Shown here piece by piece: positions 16,758 through 24,458 of a stretch of DNA of 46,234 bases. The notes under the pieces are model-generated. The model was not told where the DNA came from, searched no databases, and saw only the letters and a program-made list of their open reading frames with translations. The DNA is taken from positions 1-46,234 of the forward strand of contig JAQXSC010000104.1 in NCBI GenBank assembly GCA_029218825.1, in the 5' to 3' direction. Each line of letters starts with the position of its first letter. Position 1 is the stretch's first letter. Both the position numbers and the translations under genes were made by a program. The DNA comes from Oscillospiraceae bacterium (GTDB lineage: Bacteria; Bacillota; Clostridia; Oscillospirales; Acutalibacteraceae).

Positions 16758-16796
16758 GTTACTGAAGGCAAACAAAGAATATTGTTATCGCAAGCA

Positions 16797-16836
16797 TATA
16801 AAAACCGCACCCAGACTTCTCTAACGTCTTGGTGCG
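16797..16836 (-). terminator. Terminator of the leucine-rich-repeat gene remnant
   Basis: On the minus strand an 11-position stem with one mismatch (16826-16836 with 16806-16816) is followed by GGTTTTTAT. It lies just past the remnant's last stop, which supports one original gene running through the frameshifts. Confidence 0.65.
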
Positions 16837-16841
16837 ATGAT

Positions 16842-17512
16842 TTACCTTAATTTATAATCTGATATTGCTATATCAGTGCCTATGCTTTTAAGATATTTGT
16901 ATTGCTTTTTTGTGTTGGTATAATAAGTGCCGAATTTCATATTCTGATGTACTCATAAGGATAAACCTTTATTTGATATGTAAAAGTCGGCATTTAATTT
17001 AATCAAAATTTTCGCCTTTTTTACTGAGCTGATTCTGTAACTGCCTATATCAATATTTTTTTCGTGGCTGTAATTTACAACATTTTCATTCAAACTGTAG
17101 GCGTATTCACAGGACAGCCAAGTAATTTTGTTTTAGTCTTGTTATACAGAACACCGTCAACAGATGAATACCACAAATTATTGGCACTAACCTTAATAGT
17201 TTTTAATCCATTAAGCTTTGATACGTTAGTGTTTCCAATCCGCCTTATATTCTTATAGATTTTTATGGTAGTTACTTTTGCTTTACTGAAAATATCAAGG
17301 GACTTTATTACAGTTACTTTTCTGTTGTTGTAGGTTTGGGGAACAGAAATTACTGTATCTAAGCCGTTGTACCCTGTAATTTTCAGATTACCGTTGGGCA
17401 TTTTTGAATATGTAAAGTCCGAGCCTTTCGTTTCAGCAGTTACGGCAAATGCAGGAAATGCTGACATAATAATTAAAACTGAAATTGTCAATGCTGATAT
17501 TATCTTTTTCAT
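16842..17512 (-). pseudogene. Degraded leucine-rich-repeat (BspA-like) secreted protein
   Basis: The first 140 codons (17512-17090) give a signal peptide and LRR_5 repeats (DTVISVPQTYNNRKVTVIKS, then KVTTIKIYKNIRRIGNT, and VSANNLWYSSVDGVLYN), typical of secreted surface LRR proteins. The frame stops at TGA near 17090. A second frame continues with KNIDIGSYRISSVKKA and, after one stop, runs to TAA at 16842, where the terminator follows. The simplest reading is one gene broken by a frameshift near 17100-17120 and an in-frame stop. It has AAGGA before the ATG. The short N-terminal product could still be made. Confidence 0.6.
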
Positions 17513-17624
17513 TGTTGATTATTATCCTTGCTTTCATATTATGCAATTCATTATACACAGAAATAATACATTTTTCCAGTCTTTCAGTGAATTTAATTCA
17601 AATCTCGCTAAAATTCGTTGTCCC

Positions 17625-18053
17625 TCACTTTGTAAAATCAATATCGTATCTTGTTCCGTTGGAAAACAACACGCCCTCTGTTAATTCTACACGCAAGATA
17701 CAGGTGTTTTCATCATCAAAATTGTTGTGTCCGTTATCTATCCACTGTGCAAATACTGCTTTCATCTTATTTGCAATTTGCTCATTTTCTTTTTTACAAA
17801 ACCATCCTAAATTGCTTCCTGTTCCCTGAGCAGTAAACCATTCGCCGGATATTGCCACTACGGGATTTTTCGCAATCTGTTTCATTTTGCGGGAAAGTGC
17901 ATAAGTAAGCACATAGAAAGCGCCCTTGTCATAATATCCGTTAACGGTACGCACATATGGCACTCCCTCTTCCACAGTTGCCAAGGAAATTAAGCTGTCC
18001 TTTCCAAAACGTTCTGTTAATATCTTCTCAACATTTTCATCTGCCTTTTTCAT
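17625..18053 (-). CDS. Pyridoxamine 5'-phosphate oxidase family flavin-binding protein
   Basis: 142 residues, GGAGTG before the ATG at 18053. The split-barrel pattern is clear: SLISLATVEEGVPYVRTVNGYYDKGAFYVLT at about 20-50, then KNPVVAISGEWFTAQGTGSNLGWF. These proteins bind FMN, F420 or heme and act as oxidoreductases or stress-related binding proteins. It stands alone, and the substrate cannot be inferred. Confidence 0.8.
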   Translation of the reverse strand: MKKADENVEKILTERFGKDSLISLATVEEGVPYVRTVNGYYDKGAFYVLTYALSRKMKQIAKNPVVAISGEWFTAQGTGSNLGWFCKKENEQIANKMKAVFAQWIDNGHNNFDDENTCILRVELTEGVLFSNGTRYDIDFTK

Positions 18054-18301
18054 ATTCTTTCACTCCTGTTCTGTCGTAATGAAACCCTATACATCCGATT
18101 CAGCGGTACATATCTTTTCTTTGATACTACTAATTTTAACAAATGGATTATAAAAGTCAATATACAACAGAAAAGCGTAAATTCTATCTTAAAATAACTA
18201 TTTATTTGCCTTAACTTTTATAAAAAATTATTTCTTTTCATTCACTTGCAAATTGCTCTTGTTCAGTTGATTAAATAGTTTTATCTCCCGATAAAGCTTC
18301 A

Positions 18302-18658
18302 ATGAATTTGGTTTTTAATTTCATTGACAACAGGATAAACAGCCTTTCCCCTGATAAATCAATTTCCAACAAAATAAGACTGGTCACCGATGAAATATAT
18401 TCAAATATCGTTCTCTACAGCGGTGCTACACGTGCAAAAGTCTGCCTTAGCAAAACTGAGCGGGAAATATCCCTAAGCTTTTACGATAACGGAAAAACAT
18501 TTAACCCTATGGACTCTCAAAGTCCCGATACTATTCTTAATGCTGAGGACAGAGAAATAGGCGGTCCGGGAATTTATATTGTCAAAAAAACTGCAAGCAA
18601 AATTGACTATTCAAACAAAGATGGATTCAATATTCTTACTGTTGTTTTTGAGAGATGA
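18302..18658 (+). CDS. RsbW-like ATPase (anti-sigma factor type), probably 5'-damaged
   Basis: 118 residues with HATPase_c motifs. The N-box is LVTDEIYSNIVLYSG, the DNG box is SLSFYDNGKTFNP, and the G box is EIGGPGIYIVKKTASKI. Intact relatives are about 130-140 residues and begin with an extra beta strand. That strand (IVLSPDKAS) is visible in frame just upstream but cut by a TAA, and the ATG at 18302 has no ribosome binding site. These proteins phosphorylate anti-anti-sigma (STAS) partners; none is present. With the truncated gene immediately downstream, this looks like a decaying locus, though a functional short form is possible. Confidence 0.55.
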   Translation: MNLVFNFIDNRINSLSPDKSISNKIRLVTDEIYSNIVLYSGATRAKVCLSKTEREISLSFYDNGKTFNPMDSQSPDTILNAEDREIGGPGIYIVKKTASKIDYSNKDGFNILTVVFER

Positions 18659-18664
18659 TAACCT

Positions 18665-18763
18665 TTGAATAAAAATACTAATGCTTTTATTCTAACGGGA
18701 ATAATGAGTGTATTGATTTTGCTTGCTTTTCTGTTTCCGCCTTTCAATTTCGGCACTAATATT
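18665..18763 (+). pseudogene. 5' stub of a membrane protein gene truncated at the repeat island
   Basis: Only about 33 residues look protein-like: MNKNTNAFILTGIMSVLILL then AFLFPPFNFGTNI, a typical first transmembrane helix of a transporter-like protein. From 18764 the sequence becomes the terminator and body of repeat copy A, where the frame reads through unrelated repeat DNA to 18874. The rest of the gene is absent from the window. It starts 6 nt after the ATPase gene, suggesting a former operon. Confidence 0.55.
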
Positions 18764-18765
18764 CT

Positions 18766-18946
18766 AAAAAAAATAAGGATACCCAAAAGGGTATCCTTAT
18801 TTTACCGGTTGCGGGTGCTATGGCTCTTTTGGATAAATTCTCCCTCGCTTGTAATGTCGGCTTGGAAACTATAGCGGACTAAATCCAACGGCGGGGAAAT
18901 GGTCACACCGGACCTTTTCCTTTTTCCGCCTTTCAAGTCCAGCCCC
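18766..18946 (-). ncRNA. tRNA-fMet-linked structured RNA repeat, copy A, with terminator
   Basis: The minus strand reads GGGGCTGGACTTGAA (18946-18932) and a GGCGG...CCGCC stem enclosing a hairpin that has one A-A mismatch in this copy. It ends GCACCCGCAACCG at 18806. A perfect 15-bp terminator hairpin with an eight-T tail follows (18803-18766). The sequence is closely similar to copies B and C. The 5' segment complements the tRNA-fMet T-arm and acceptor; the 3' segment resembles the tRNA 3' end. Compared with copy C this copy has more mismatches (GCACCC for GCCCCC, CCG for CCA) and may be older. Confidence 0.6.
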
Positions 18947-19032
18947 TTTTTTACTGAAAACTACTTCTATATTTGATGCAATGAGCGATTTTACTCCGTG
19001 CATTGCAATTATAAATACTAAAAACGCAAAAA

Positions 19033-19106
19033 TTGCGTAAAATATTTTTAAAATATACGCAACTTTTGCATATTTATATTGCATATTTATTGTTTTGTAG
19101 TATAAT
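19033..19106 (+). promoter_or_regulatory. Promoter and operator array of the HepT/MntA pair
   Basis: TTGCAT (19079-19084), 16 nt, TATAAT (19101-19106) precede the antitoxin gene. An inverted repeat TTGCGTA...TACGCAA (19033-19062) and two direct TGCATATTTAT copies (19067-19077, 19080-19090) overlap or flank the -35. These are likely binding sites for the HTH domain of the first gene product, giving autorepression. Confidence 0.6.
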
Positions 19107-19127
19107 ACTAATTAAGGTGATGAAAAT

Positions 19128-19598
19128 ATGACTCTCAAAGAATTACGAAAAAGTAAGAAACTAACTCAGGTACAATGCGCTGAATACTTAGGTATACCAC
19201 TGCGTACCTACCAAAATTACGAAACCGATGATGCTAAAGTAAACTCTATGAAGTATGCTTTTATGATGCAAAAACTCAGTGAATATGGTTTCATTGATGA
19301 AACACATGGTATTTTGTCTATAGAACAAATTAAAAATATTTGTGGAAGTGTTTTTCAAAATCTTGATATTGAGTATTGTTATCTTTTTGGGTCATATGCA
19401 AAAGGCAAAGCAACAGAAGCAAGTGATGTGGATTTGCTTATTTCAACATCAATTTCCGGAATGAGATTTTACGATTTAGTAGAAACTTTGCGTGAAGGTC
19501 TGAAGAAAAAAGTTGATGTCCTTAACCGAGAACAACTCAACAATAATCCGGAATTAATAAATGAAATACTGAAGGATGGTGTAAAGATTTATGGATAA
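19128..19598 (+). CDS. HTH-MNT fusion: MntA-like nucleotidyltransferase antitoxin
   Basis: 156 residues. Residues 1-55 are an HTH_3 (Cro/C1) domain (MTLKELRKSKKLTQVQCAEY, then PLRTYQNYE). Residues about 75-150 are a minimal nucleotidyltransferase with GSYAKGKATEASDVDLLI, an exact GSx10DxD motif. MNT antitoxins of type VII systems transfer AMP onto the tyrosine of the HEPN partner's Rx4HxY motif and silence it. Canonical MntA has no HTH; here the antitoxin probably also represses its own operon through the repeats upstream. It overlaps hepT by 8 bp. Confidence 0.85.
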   Translation: MTLKELRKSKKLTQVQCAEYLGIPLRTYQNYETDDAKVNSMKYAFMMQKLSEYGFIDETHGILSIEQIKNICGSVFQNLDIEYCYLFGSYAKGKATEASDVDLLISTSISGMRFYDLVETLREGLKKKVDVLNREQLNNNPELINEILKDGVKIYG

Positions 19599-19929
19599 CA
19601 CAAAGGATAATAAATATTATGTTAAAAAAATCATAACTGACCTATCTTTCATAATTGAACATACAAAAGACCTGAATTTAGGGGTACTTGAAGAGAATGA
19701 AATTCTTTTGGATTCGGTAATGTTCCGACTGATTCAGATATCTGAAAACTCAGACAAACTAACAGAAGAATTTAAGATATATCACAGTAATATTCCGTGG
19801 AGAGCAATGAAAGGTATGAGAAACAGAATTGTTCACGAGTATGGAAATGTTGATATGTCAGTGGTATATGATACTATAATAAAAGATATTCCCGAACTAC
19901 TCGCAGAACTCGAAACGATTAAGGAGTAA
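19591..19929 (+). CDS. HEPN (HepT/DUF86) ribonuclease toxin
   Basis: 112 residues, all-helical HEPN fold. GMRNRIVHEYGNVD near the C-terminus gives Rx4HxY (RNRIVHEY): the Arg and His form the RNase site and the Tyr is the residue modified by MNT partners. Studied relatives cut tRNA 3' ends or mRNA. The start overlaps the antitoxin stop, so the two are coupled. The pair lies exactly between repeat copies A and B, whose 3' ends imitate a tRNA 3' end. The DNA is more AT-rich than the metG neighbourhood, consistent with transfer. Confidence 0.85.
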   Translation: MDNTKDNKYYVKKIITDLSFIIEHTKDLNLGVLEENEILLDSVMFRLIQISENSDKLTEEFKIYHSNIPWRAMKGMRNRIVHEYGNVDMSVVYDTIIKDIPELLAELETIKE

Positions 19930-19959
19930 TCTTTATGGAGTGTTTAGGCGGTTTATTAC

Positions 19960-20096
19960 CGGTTGCGGGGGTGAGGATTTGGATAACTTCTCCCTCGCCT
20001 GTAATCTCGGCTTGGAAACTATAGCGGACTAAACCCAACGGCGGGGAAATGGTCACACCGGACCATTTCCTTTTTCCGCCTTTCAAGTCCAGCCCC
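19960..20096 (-). ncRNA. tRNA-fMet-linked structured RNA repeat, copy B (terminator lost)
   Basis: Minus strand from GGGGCTGG at 20096 to CCCGCAACCG at 19960. It keeps the perfect GGAAATGGTC/GACCATTTCC hairpin inside GGCGG/CCGCC. The match to the other copies ends at CAACCGGTAA (about 19951); the hepT 3' end follows where copies A and C have a terminator. Upstream it shares the terminator-spacer of copy C. Confidence 0.6.
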
Positions 20097-20117
20097 TATG
20101 CTACAAAAAATACACTA

Positions 20118-20300
20118 AAACAAAAATAAAGACACCCTTTTGGATGTCCTTATTTTACTGGTTGCGGGGGCTATGGCTCTTTTGGATAAATTCTCCCTCG
20201 CTTGTAATCTCGCTTTTGGAAACAATAACGGACTAAATCCAACGGCGGGGAAATGGTCACACCGGACCATTTCCTTTTTCCGCCTTTCAAGTCCAGCCCC
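20118..20300 (-). ncRNA. tRNA-fMet-linked structured RNA repeat, copy C, with terminator
   Basis: Minus strand body 20300-20159, about 142 nt. It has GGGGCTGGACTTGAA at the 5' end, a long internal hairpin, and GCCATAGCCCCCGCAACCA at the 3' end. The ends can pair GGGGCT/AGCCCC. A terminator identical in plan to that of the tRNA follows (20156-20122); two of its pairs are G-U wobbles only on the minus strand, which argues that the minus strand is the RNA. The exact complementarity of the 5' segment to the tRNA and the shared tRNA 3' end are direct observations. Function is unknown. Confidence 0.65.
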
Positions 20301-20325
20301 TATACTCCAAAAAATACACTAAAAC

Positions 20326-20360
20326 AAAAATAAGGACACCCTCTTGGATGTCCTTATTTT
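20326..20360 (-). terminator. Terminator of tRNA-fMet
   Basis: On the minus strand AAAATAAGGACATCC (20360-20346) pairs with GGGTGTCCTTATTTT (20341-20327), one pair being G-U, followed by a T-rich run. The same hairpin follows repeat copies C and, as a variant, A. Confidence 0.8.
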
Positions 20361-20362
20361 AC

Positions 20363-20438
<76 letters not shown>

Positions 20439-20464
20439 ATATGCACTTTTCTTTCAGTGTTTTT

Positions 20465-20493
20465 ATTATAGCCCTTATTCACACATTTGTCAA
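20465..20493 (-). promoter_or_regulatory. Promoter of tRNA-fMet
   Basis: The minus strand has consensus TTGACA (20493-20488), 17 nt and TATAAT (20470-20465), giving a start about 20 nt before the tRNA. Leakage past the tRNA terminator would transcribe repeat copies C and B. Confidence 0.9.
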
Positions 20494-20574
20494 GGGGTAA
20501 TATTTGTAACATTCTGTCGATTTTGATTTTTCTGCAAATTTTGTGTTTATTATTCCTGTTTGAATATTTATTAT

Positions 20575-20602
20575 TTGATTTTTCTATGCTTTGTGGTATA
20601 AT
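20575..20602 (+). promoter_or_regulatory. Promoter of metG
   Basis: TTGATT (20575-20580), 16 nt, and an extended -10 TGG-TATAAT (20597-20602). The leader is short (about 35 nt) with no room for a T-box. Confidence 0.75.
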
Positions 20603-20643
20603 ATTAAATTAGATATTTATATTCTGACAAAGGGGAAATATTT

Positions 20644-22599
20644 ATGTGCAAAAATTGTGACAAAAAGCCTTTTTACATTACTACTCCTATCTACTATCCC
20701 TCAGGCAATCCTCACATCGGACACTGCTACACCACAGTTGCCTGTGACTCTATCGCCCGTTACAGACGTATGCAGGGATATGACGTTATGTTCCTTACAG
20801 GTACTGATGAGCACGGTTTGAAAATCGAGCAGAAAGCCGCTGAAAAGGGCATAACTCCAAAACAGTACGTTGACGAAATTGTTGAGATTTTCAAAGGCTT
20901 GTGGGAATATATGAACATCAGTTATGACCGATATATCCGCACAACCGACGATTATCACATAGAAACAGTACAAAAGATTTTTAAAGACCTCTATGACAAG
21001 GGTTATATTTACAAGGGTGAATATACAGGTAAATACTGTACTCCTTGCGAGAGTTTCTGGACTGAAAGCCAACTTGTTGACGGCAAATGTCCTGAATGCG
21101 GTCGTGAGGTTGTTGAGGCAAAAGAGGAAGCGTATTTCTTTAAAATGGCGCCTTTTGCCGATAGGATTGAAAAACTCCTTACGGAAACCGATTTCCTACA
21201 GCCAAAGACAAGGGCTGTTGAACTTGTAAACAACTTTATCAAGCCCGGCCTTGAGGATTTGTGCGTATCAAGAACAACCTTTAAATGGGGTATTCCTGTT
21301 ACCTTTGATGACAAGCACGTTGTATATGTGTGGATTGACGCACTTTCTAACTATATTTCAGCCCTTGGCTATCAAAACGAAAACTTTGATGATTTTAACA
21401 AATTCTGGCCTGCTGACGTTCATATGGTAGCAAAGGATATTATGCGTTTCCACGCAATTATCTGGCCTGCAATGTTGATGGCACTTGACCTGCCTTTGCC
21501 AAAGCATTTGGCTGTTCACGGTTGGATAACCTTTGACGGTGTTAAAATGTCAAAGTCCCTTGGAAACGTTGTTGACCCATTTGTACTTGGAGAGAGGTAT
21601 TCACCTGACGCTATCCGTTACCACATTTTGCGTGAGATGGCTCTTGGCGCTGACAGTTCTTTCTCAAATGAGATTATGATTAACCGCATCAATTCCGACC
21701 TTGCCAACGGCTTGGGCAACCTTGTTTCACGTACTGTTGCTATGGTTGAAAAATACTTCGGCGGTACACTTCCTGTTGAACGTCAGGAAGGAGATTTTGA
21801 CGAGGATTTAATTAATACAGCAACTTCACTAAAGGGTGCTGTGGACAAATACATTGACAATACGCAACTTAACCTTGCCCTTGCAGAGATTTTCAAGGTT
21901 GTTTCACGTGCAAACAAGTACATTGACGAAACTACTCCTTGGATACTTGCAAAGGATGAGGCTAACAAAACAAGACTTGCTACGGTTCTTTACAATTTGC
22001 TTGACACAATCCGTATTGTTGCAACCTTGCTTTCTGCATTTATGCCTACAACAATGCCAAAGGCGTTGGAGCAAATCGGCGCTTGTGAAAAATGTGCAAC
22101 CTATGACAACGCAGATAAATTCAACGTACTTCCTCTTGAGGTTACCGTTAAGAAAGGTGACGTATTATTCCCACGTATTGACGTTGAAAAGGAAATTGAG
22201 GAGTTAAATCAGATTTTCAAAAACAATGACGGCGAGGATGAACAGGTAAAAGCCCTGAGAGAGGAAATGGAAGGTATCGCACAAATCGGCATTGACGATT
22301 TCTGCAAGGTTGATTTAAGGGTAGCGGAGATAAAAGCCTGTGAGCCTATTAAGAAAGCGAAAAAACTTTTGAAATTAACATTGTTTGACGGCGTTAAGGA
22401 GCGCACGGTTGCAAGTGGACTTGCCCTTTACTACAAGCCTGAACAGTTGGTAGGCAGACGAGTTGTACTTGTTGCAAATTTAAAACCAGCAAAGTTATGC
22501 GGTGTTGAAAGTCAGGGTATGATTTTGGCGGCTACAGACAAGGATGAAGTTAAGGTAATCTTTGTTGACGATATGACCCCCGGCAGTAAAATTTCATAA
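20644..22599 (+). CDS. metG: Methionine-tRNA ligase
   Basis: 651 residues. The class I HIGH motif is PHIGH, the zinc knuckle is CTPCESFW...CPEC at about 137-157, and the KMSKS loop is VKMSKSLGNV. The C-terminal 100 residues are the EMAP/Arc1p-like tRNA-binding domain (DFCKVDLRVAEIKACEPIKK), which makes the longer, dimeric type. AGGGGAAAT precedes the ATG. It charges tRNA-Met, including the initiator tRNA encoded divergently 200 bp away. A terminator follows directly. Confidence 0.97.
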   Translation: MCKNCDKKPFYITTPIYYPSGNPHIGHCYTTVACDSIARYRRMQGYDVMFLTGTDEHGLKIEQKAAEKGITPKQYVDEIVEIFKGLWEYMNISYDRYIRTTDDYHIETVQKIFKDLYDKGYIYKGEYTGKYCTPCESFWTESQLVDGKCPECGREVVEAKEEAYFFKMAPFADRIEKLLTETDFLQPKTRAVELVNNFIKPGLEDLCVSRTTFKWGIPVTFDDKHVVYVWIDALSNYISALGYQNENFDDFNKFWPADVHMVAKDIMRFHAIIWPAMLMALDLPLPKHLAVHGWITFDGVKMSKSLGNVVDPFVLGERYSPDAIRYHILREMALGADSSFSNEIMINRINSDLANGLGNLVSRTVAMVEKYFGGTLPVERQEGDFDEDLINTATSLKGAVDKYIDNTQLNLALAEIFKVVSRANKYIDETTPWILAKDEANKTRLATVLYNLLDTIRIVATLLSAFMPTTMPKALEQIGACEKCATYDNADKFNVLPLEVTVKKGDVLFPRIDVEKEIEELNQIFKNNDGEDEQVKALREEMEGIAQIGIDDFCKVDLRVAEIKACEPIKKAKKLLKLTLFDGVKERTVASGLALYYKPEQLVGRRVVLVANLKPAKLCGVESQGMILAATDKDEVKVIFVDDMTPGSKIS

Positions 22600-22605
22600 A
22601 ACACT

Positions 22606-22635
22606 AAACAGCCTTCAAACGAGGGCTGTTTTTAC
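22606..22635 (+). terminator. metG terminator
   Basis: AAACAGCC (22606-22613) and GGCTGTTT (22624-22631) with a T-rich tail. Confidence 0.75.
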
Positions 22636-22670
22636 TTTATAAAACACCTCTGTCCTAATTGGATATATAC

Positions 22671-22699
22671 TTGCTAAATACAGGGAAATAGGGTAAAAT
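22671..22699 (+). promoter_or_regulatory. Promoter of the ABC exporter operon
   Basis: TTGCTA (22671-22676), 17 nt, TAAAAT (22694-22699), about 30 nt before the ATG. Confidence 0.55.
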
Positions 22700-22730
22700 A
22701 TATCCGTATTAAGTAAATTCAGGTGAGCGA

Positions 22731-24458
22731 ATGTTTAAATTAAGACGATTTTTAAAGGACTATAAACTTCAGTTGATTATAGGCCCTGCCTGTAAATTGT
22801 TTGAGGCGATTTTGGAACTTTGTGTGCCCCTTGTAATGGCGAGTATTATCGATGACGGCATACAAAAATCCGACACAAATCACATAATTGTAATGGGAGT
22901 TGTCCTTGTGCTCTTGGGAGTTGTTGGACTTACAAGCGCACTTGTGTGCCAGTATATGGCGTCATACACTTCACAGGGAGCAGGTACGAAAATCCGCACA
23001 GCATTACTTGCCCACATCAACGGACTTTCTCACAATGAACTTGACAAAGTAGGCACACCCTCACTTATTACACGAATGACAGGTGATATCAACGCCGTAC
23101 AGGCAAATATCGCAATGACTATGCGACTGCTGTTGAGAGCGCCTTTTCTGATTATCGGCGCATTGATTATGGCTTGTTTTATCGACTTAAAACTGTCAAT
23201 AATATTCTTCTGCGGTTCCTTTCTGATTGCTGTGGTGCTGTATTTGGTTATGACAAAATCTCTGCCCTTTTACAGGCAAATTCAGAAATTAGTGGATAAA
23301 GTGTCACTGATTTCTCGTGAAAATCTGTCAGGAAACAGAGTTATACGAGCATTTTCAAAGCAGAAATCCCAGCAGGAAAGCCTTGACAACGCAGGTGAGG
23401 AACTGTCAAAAACTACTCTCCGTGTCAGCAGACTGTCTGCACTTTTAAATCCTGCAACTTACGTAATCACATACAGCGCAATTATCCTGATACTGTGGTT
23501 TGGTGGCGGTCAGGTAAACAAGGGCGCGTTGATGTCAGGCGACGTTATCGCACTTACAAGTTATATGACCCAGATTTTACTTGCTATGATTGTACTTGCA
23601 AACCTTGTTGTATTGCTGTCAAAGGGCATAGCATCGGCAGGGAGAATCAATCAGATTTTTGAGATTAAGTCAACGGTTACGGAAAAATCACAGGATAGAG
23701 TAACCCCTGTAAAATCTGCCCCAACGGTGGAATTTGACAAGGTTTCCTTTACCTACGGTGACGGTGACAACGAACTTGACAACATCAGTTTTACCATAGA
23801 AAAGAACTCCGTCACAGGTATTATCGGTACAACAGGCGCAGGAAAAACCACGTTGATAAATCTGATTTTACGTTTTTATGACGCTACAGAGGGCGTTGTA
23901 AAATTTAACGGCACAGACGTTAAGGACTACCCATTCTCACAACTGCGTGGGGATATTGGAGTAGTTTTGCAAAAGTCGGTTTTGGTAAGCGGTACAGTAC
24001 GTTCAAATATGCTTTGGCAAAAGCCTGAGGCTACCGATGAGGAAATATGGAAAGCACTTGAAATTGCACAGGCAAAGGACTTTGTAACGGAATTGCCGAG
24101 AAAGTTGGATTCTCCTGTAAACCAAGGGGGTACGAATTTTTCAGGGGGTCAACGTCAGCGACTTTGTATTGCTCGTGCTTTGGTGGGAAAGCCTGATACG
24201 GTTATACTTGACGACAGTTTTTCCGCCCTTGACTTTGCTACGGAAAAGGCGTTGAGAGAGGAACTTTTAAATCTTGAAAACACTACCTTGATAATCGTCA
24301 CACAGCGGTGCGCAAGTATTATGAACGCAGATAAAATCATAGTGCTTGAGGACGGCGAAATTGCCGGACAAGGCACTCACAAAGAACTTTTGAAAAGTTG
24401 CGATACCTACAGAGAAATCTGCCTTTCACAACTTAAAGAGTCGGAGGTGGCAGTATGA
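22731..24458 (+). CDS. ABC exporter half-transporter with degenerate ATPase site
   Basis: 575 residues: six transmembrane helices (about 15-300), then a nucleotide-binding domain with GTTGAGKTT (Walker A) and FSGGQRQR (signature). Walker B is VILDDSFSALD, so the catalytic Glu is Asp, and the H-loop His is Gln (VTQR). This is the degenerate half of heterodimeric exporters such as BmrCD and TM287/288. It overlaps the next gene by ATGA, so the two are coupled. The pair likely exports a drug, lipid or peptide; the cargo is not deducible. Confidence 0.85.
   Translation: MFKLRRFLKDYKLQLIIGPACKLFEAILELCVPLVMASIIDDGIQKSDTNHIIVMGVVLVLLGVVGLTSALVCQYMASYTSQGAGTKIRTALLAHINGLSHNELDKVGTPSLITRMTGDINAVQANIAMTMRLLLRAPFLIIGALIMACFIDLKLSIIFFCGSFLIAVVLYLVMTKSLPFYRQIQKLVDKVSLISRENLSGNRVIRAFSKQKSQQESLDNAGEELSKTTLRVSRLSALLNPATYVITYSAIILILWFGGGQVNKGALMSGDVIALTSYMTQILLAMIVLANLVVLLSKGIASAGRINQIFEIKSTVTEKSQDRVTPVKSAPTVEFDKVSFTYGDGDNELDNISFTIEKNSVTGIIGTTGAGKTTLINLILRFYDATEGVVKFNGTDVKDYPFSQLRGDIGVVLQKSVLVSGTVRSNMLWQKPEATDEEIWKALEIAQAKDFVTELPRKLDSPVNQGGTNFSGGQRQRLCIARALVGKPDTVILDDSFSALDFATEKALREELLNLENTTLIIVTQRCASIMNADKIIVLEDGEIAGQGTHKELLKSCDTYREICLSQLKESEVAV

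Noticed and set aside
20140..20322. 60-residue plus-strand reading frame inside repeat copy C
   Set aside because: It lies wholly in the structured repeat and has no ribosome binding site; it reads through the tRNA-like segment.
18764..20362. Repeat array as a CRISPR
   Set aside because: Units are ~140-nt bodies with terminators, not short repeats separated by unique spacers, and no cas genes are present.
18764..20362. Repeat copies as tRNA pseudogenes or group I/II introns
   Set aside because: Only the tRNA 3' end and its complement are present, with no D-arm or anticodon arm, and I could not find intron core motifs.
20480..20643. T-box leader upstream of metG
   Set aside because: The leader is only about 35 nt after the predicted start and lacks the T-box sequence and antiterminator.
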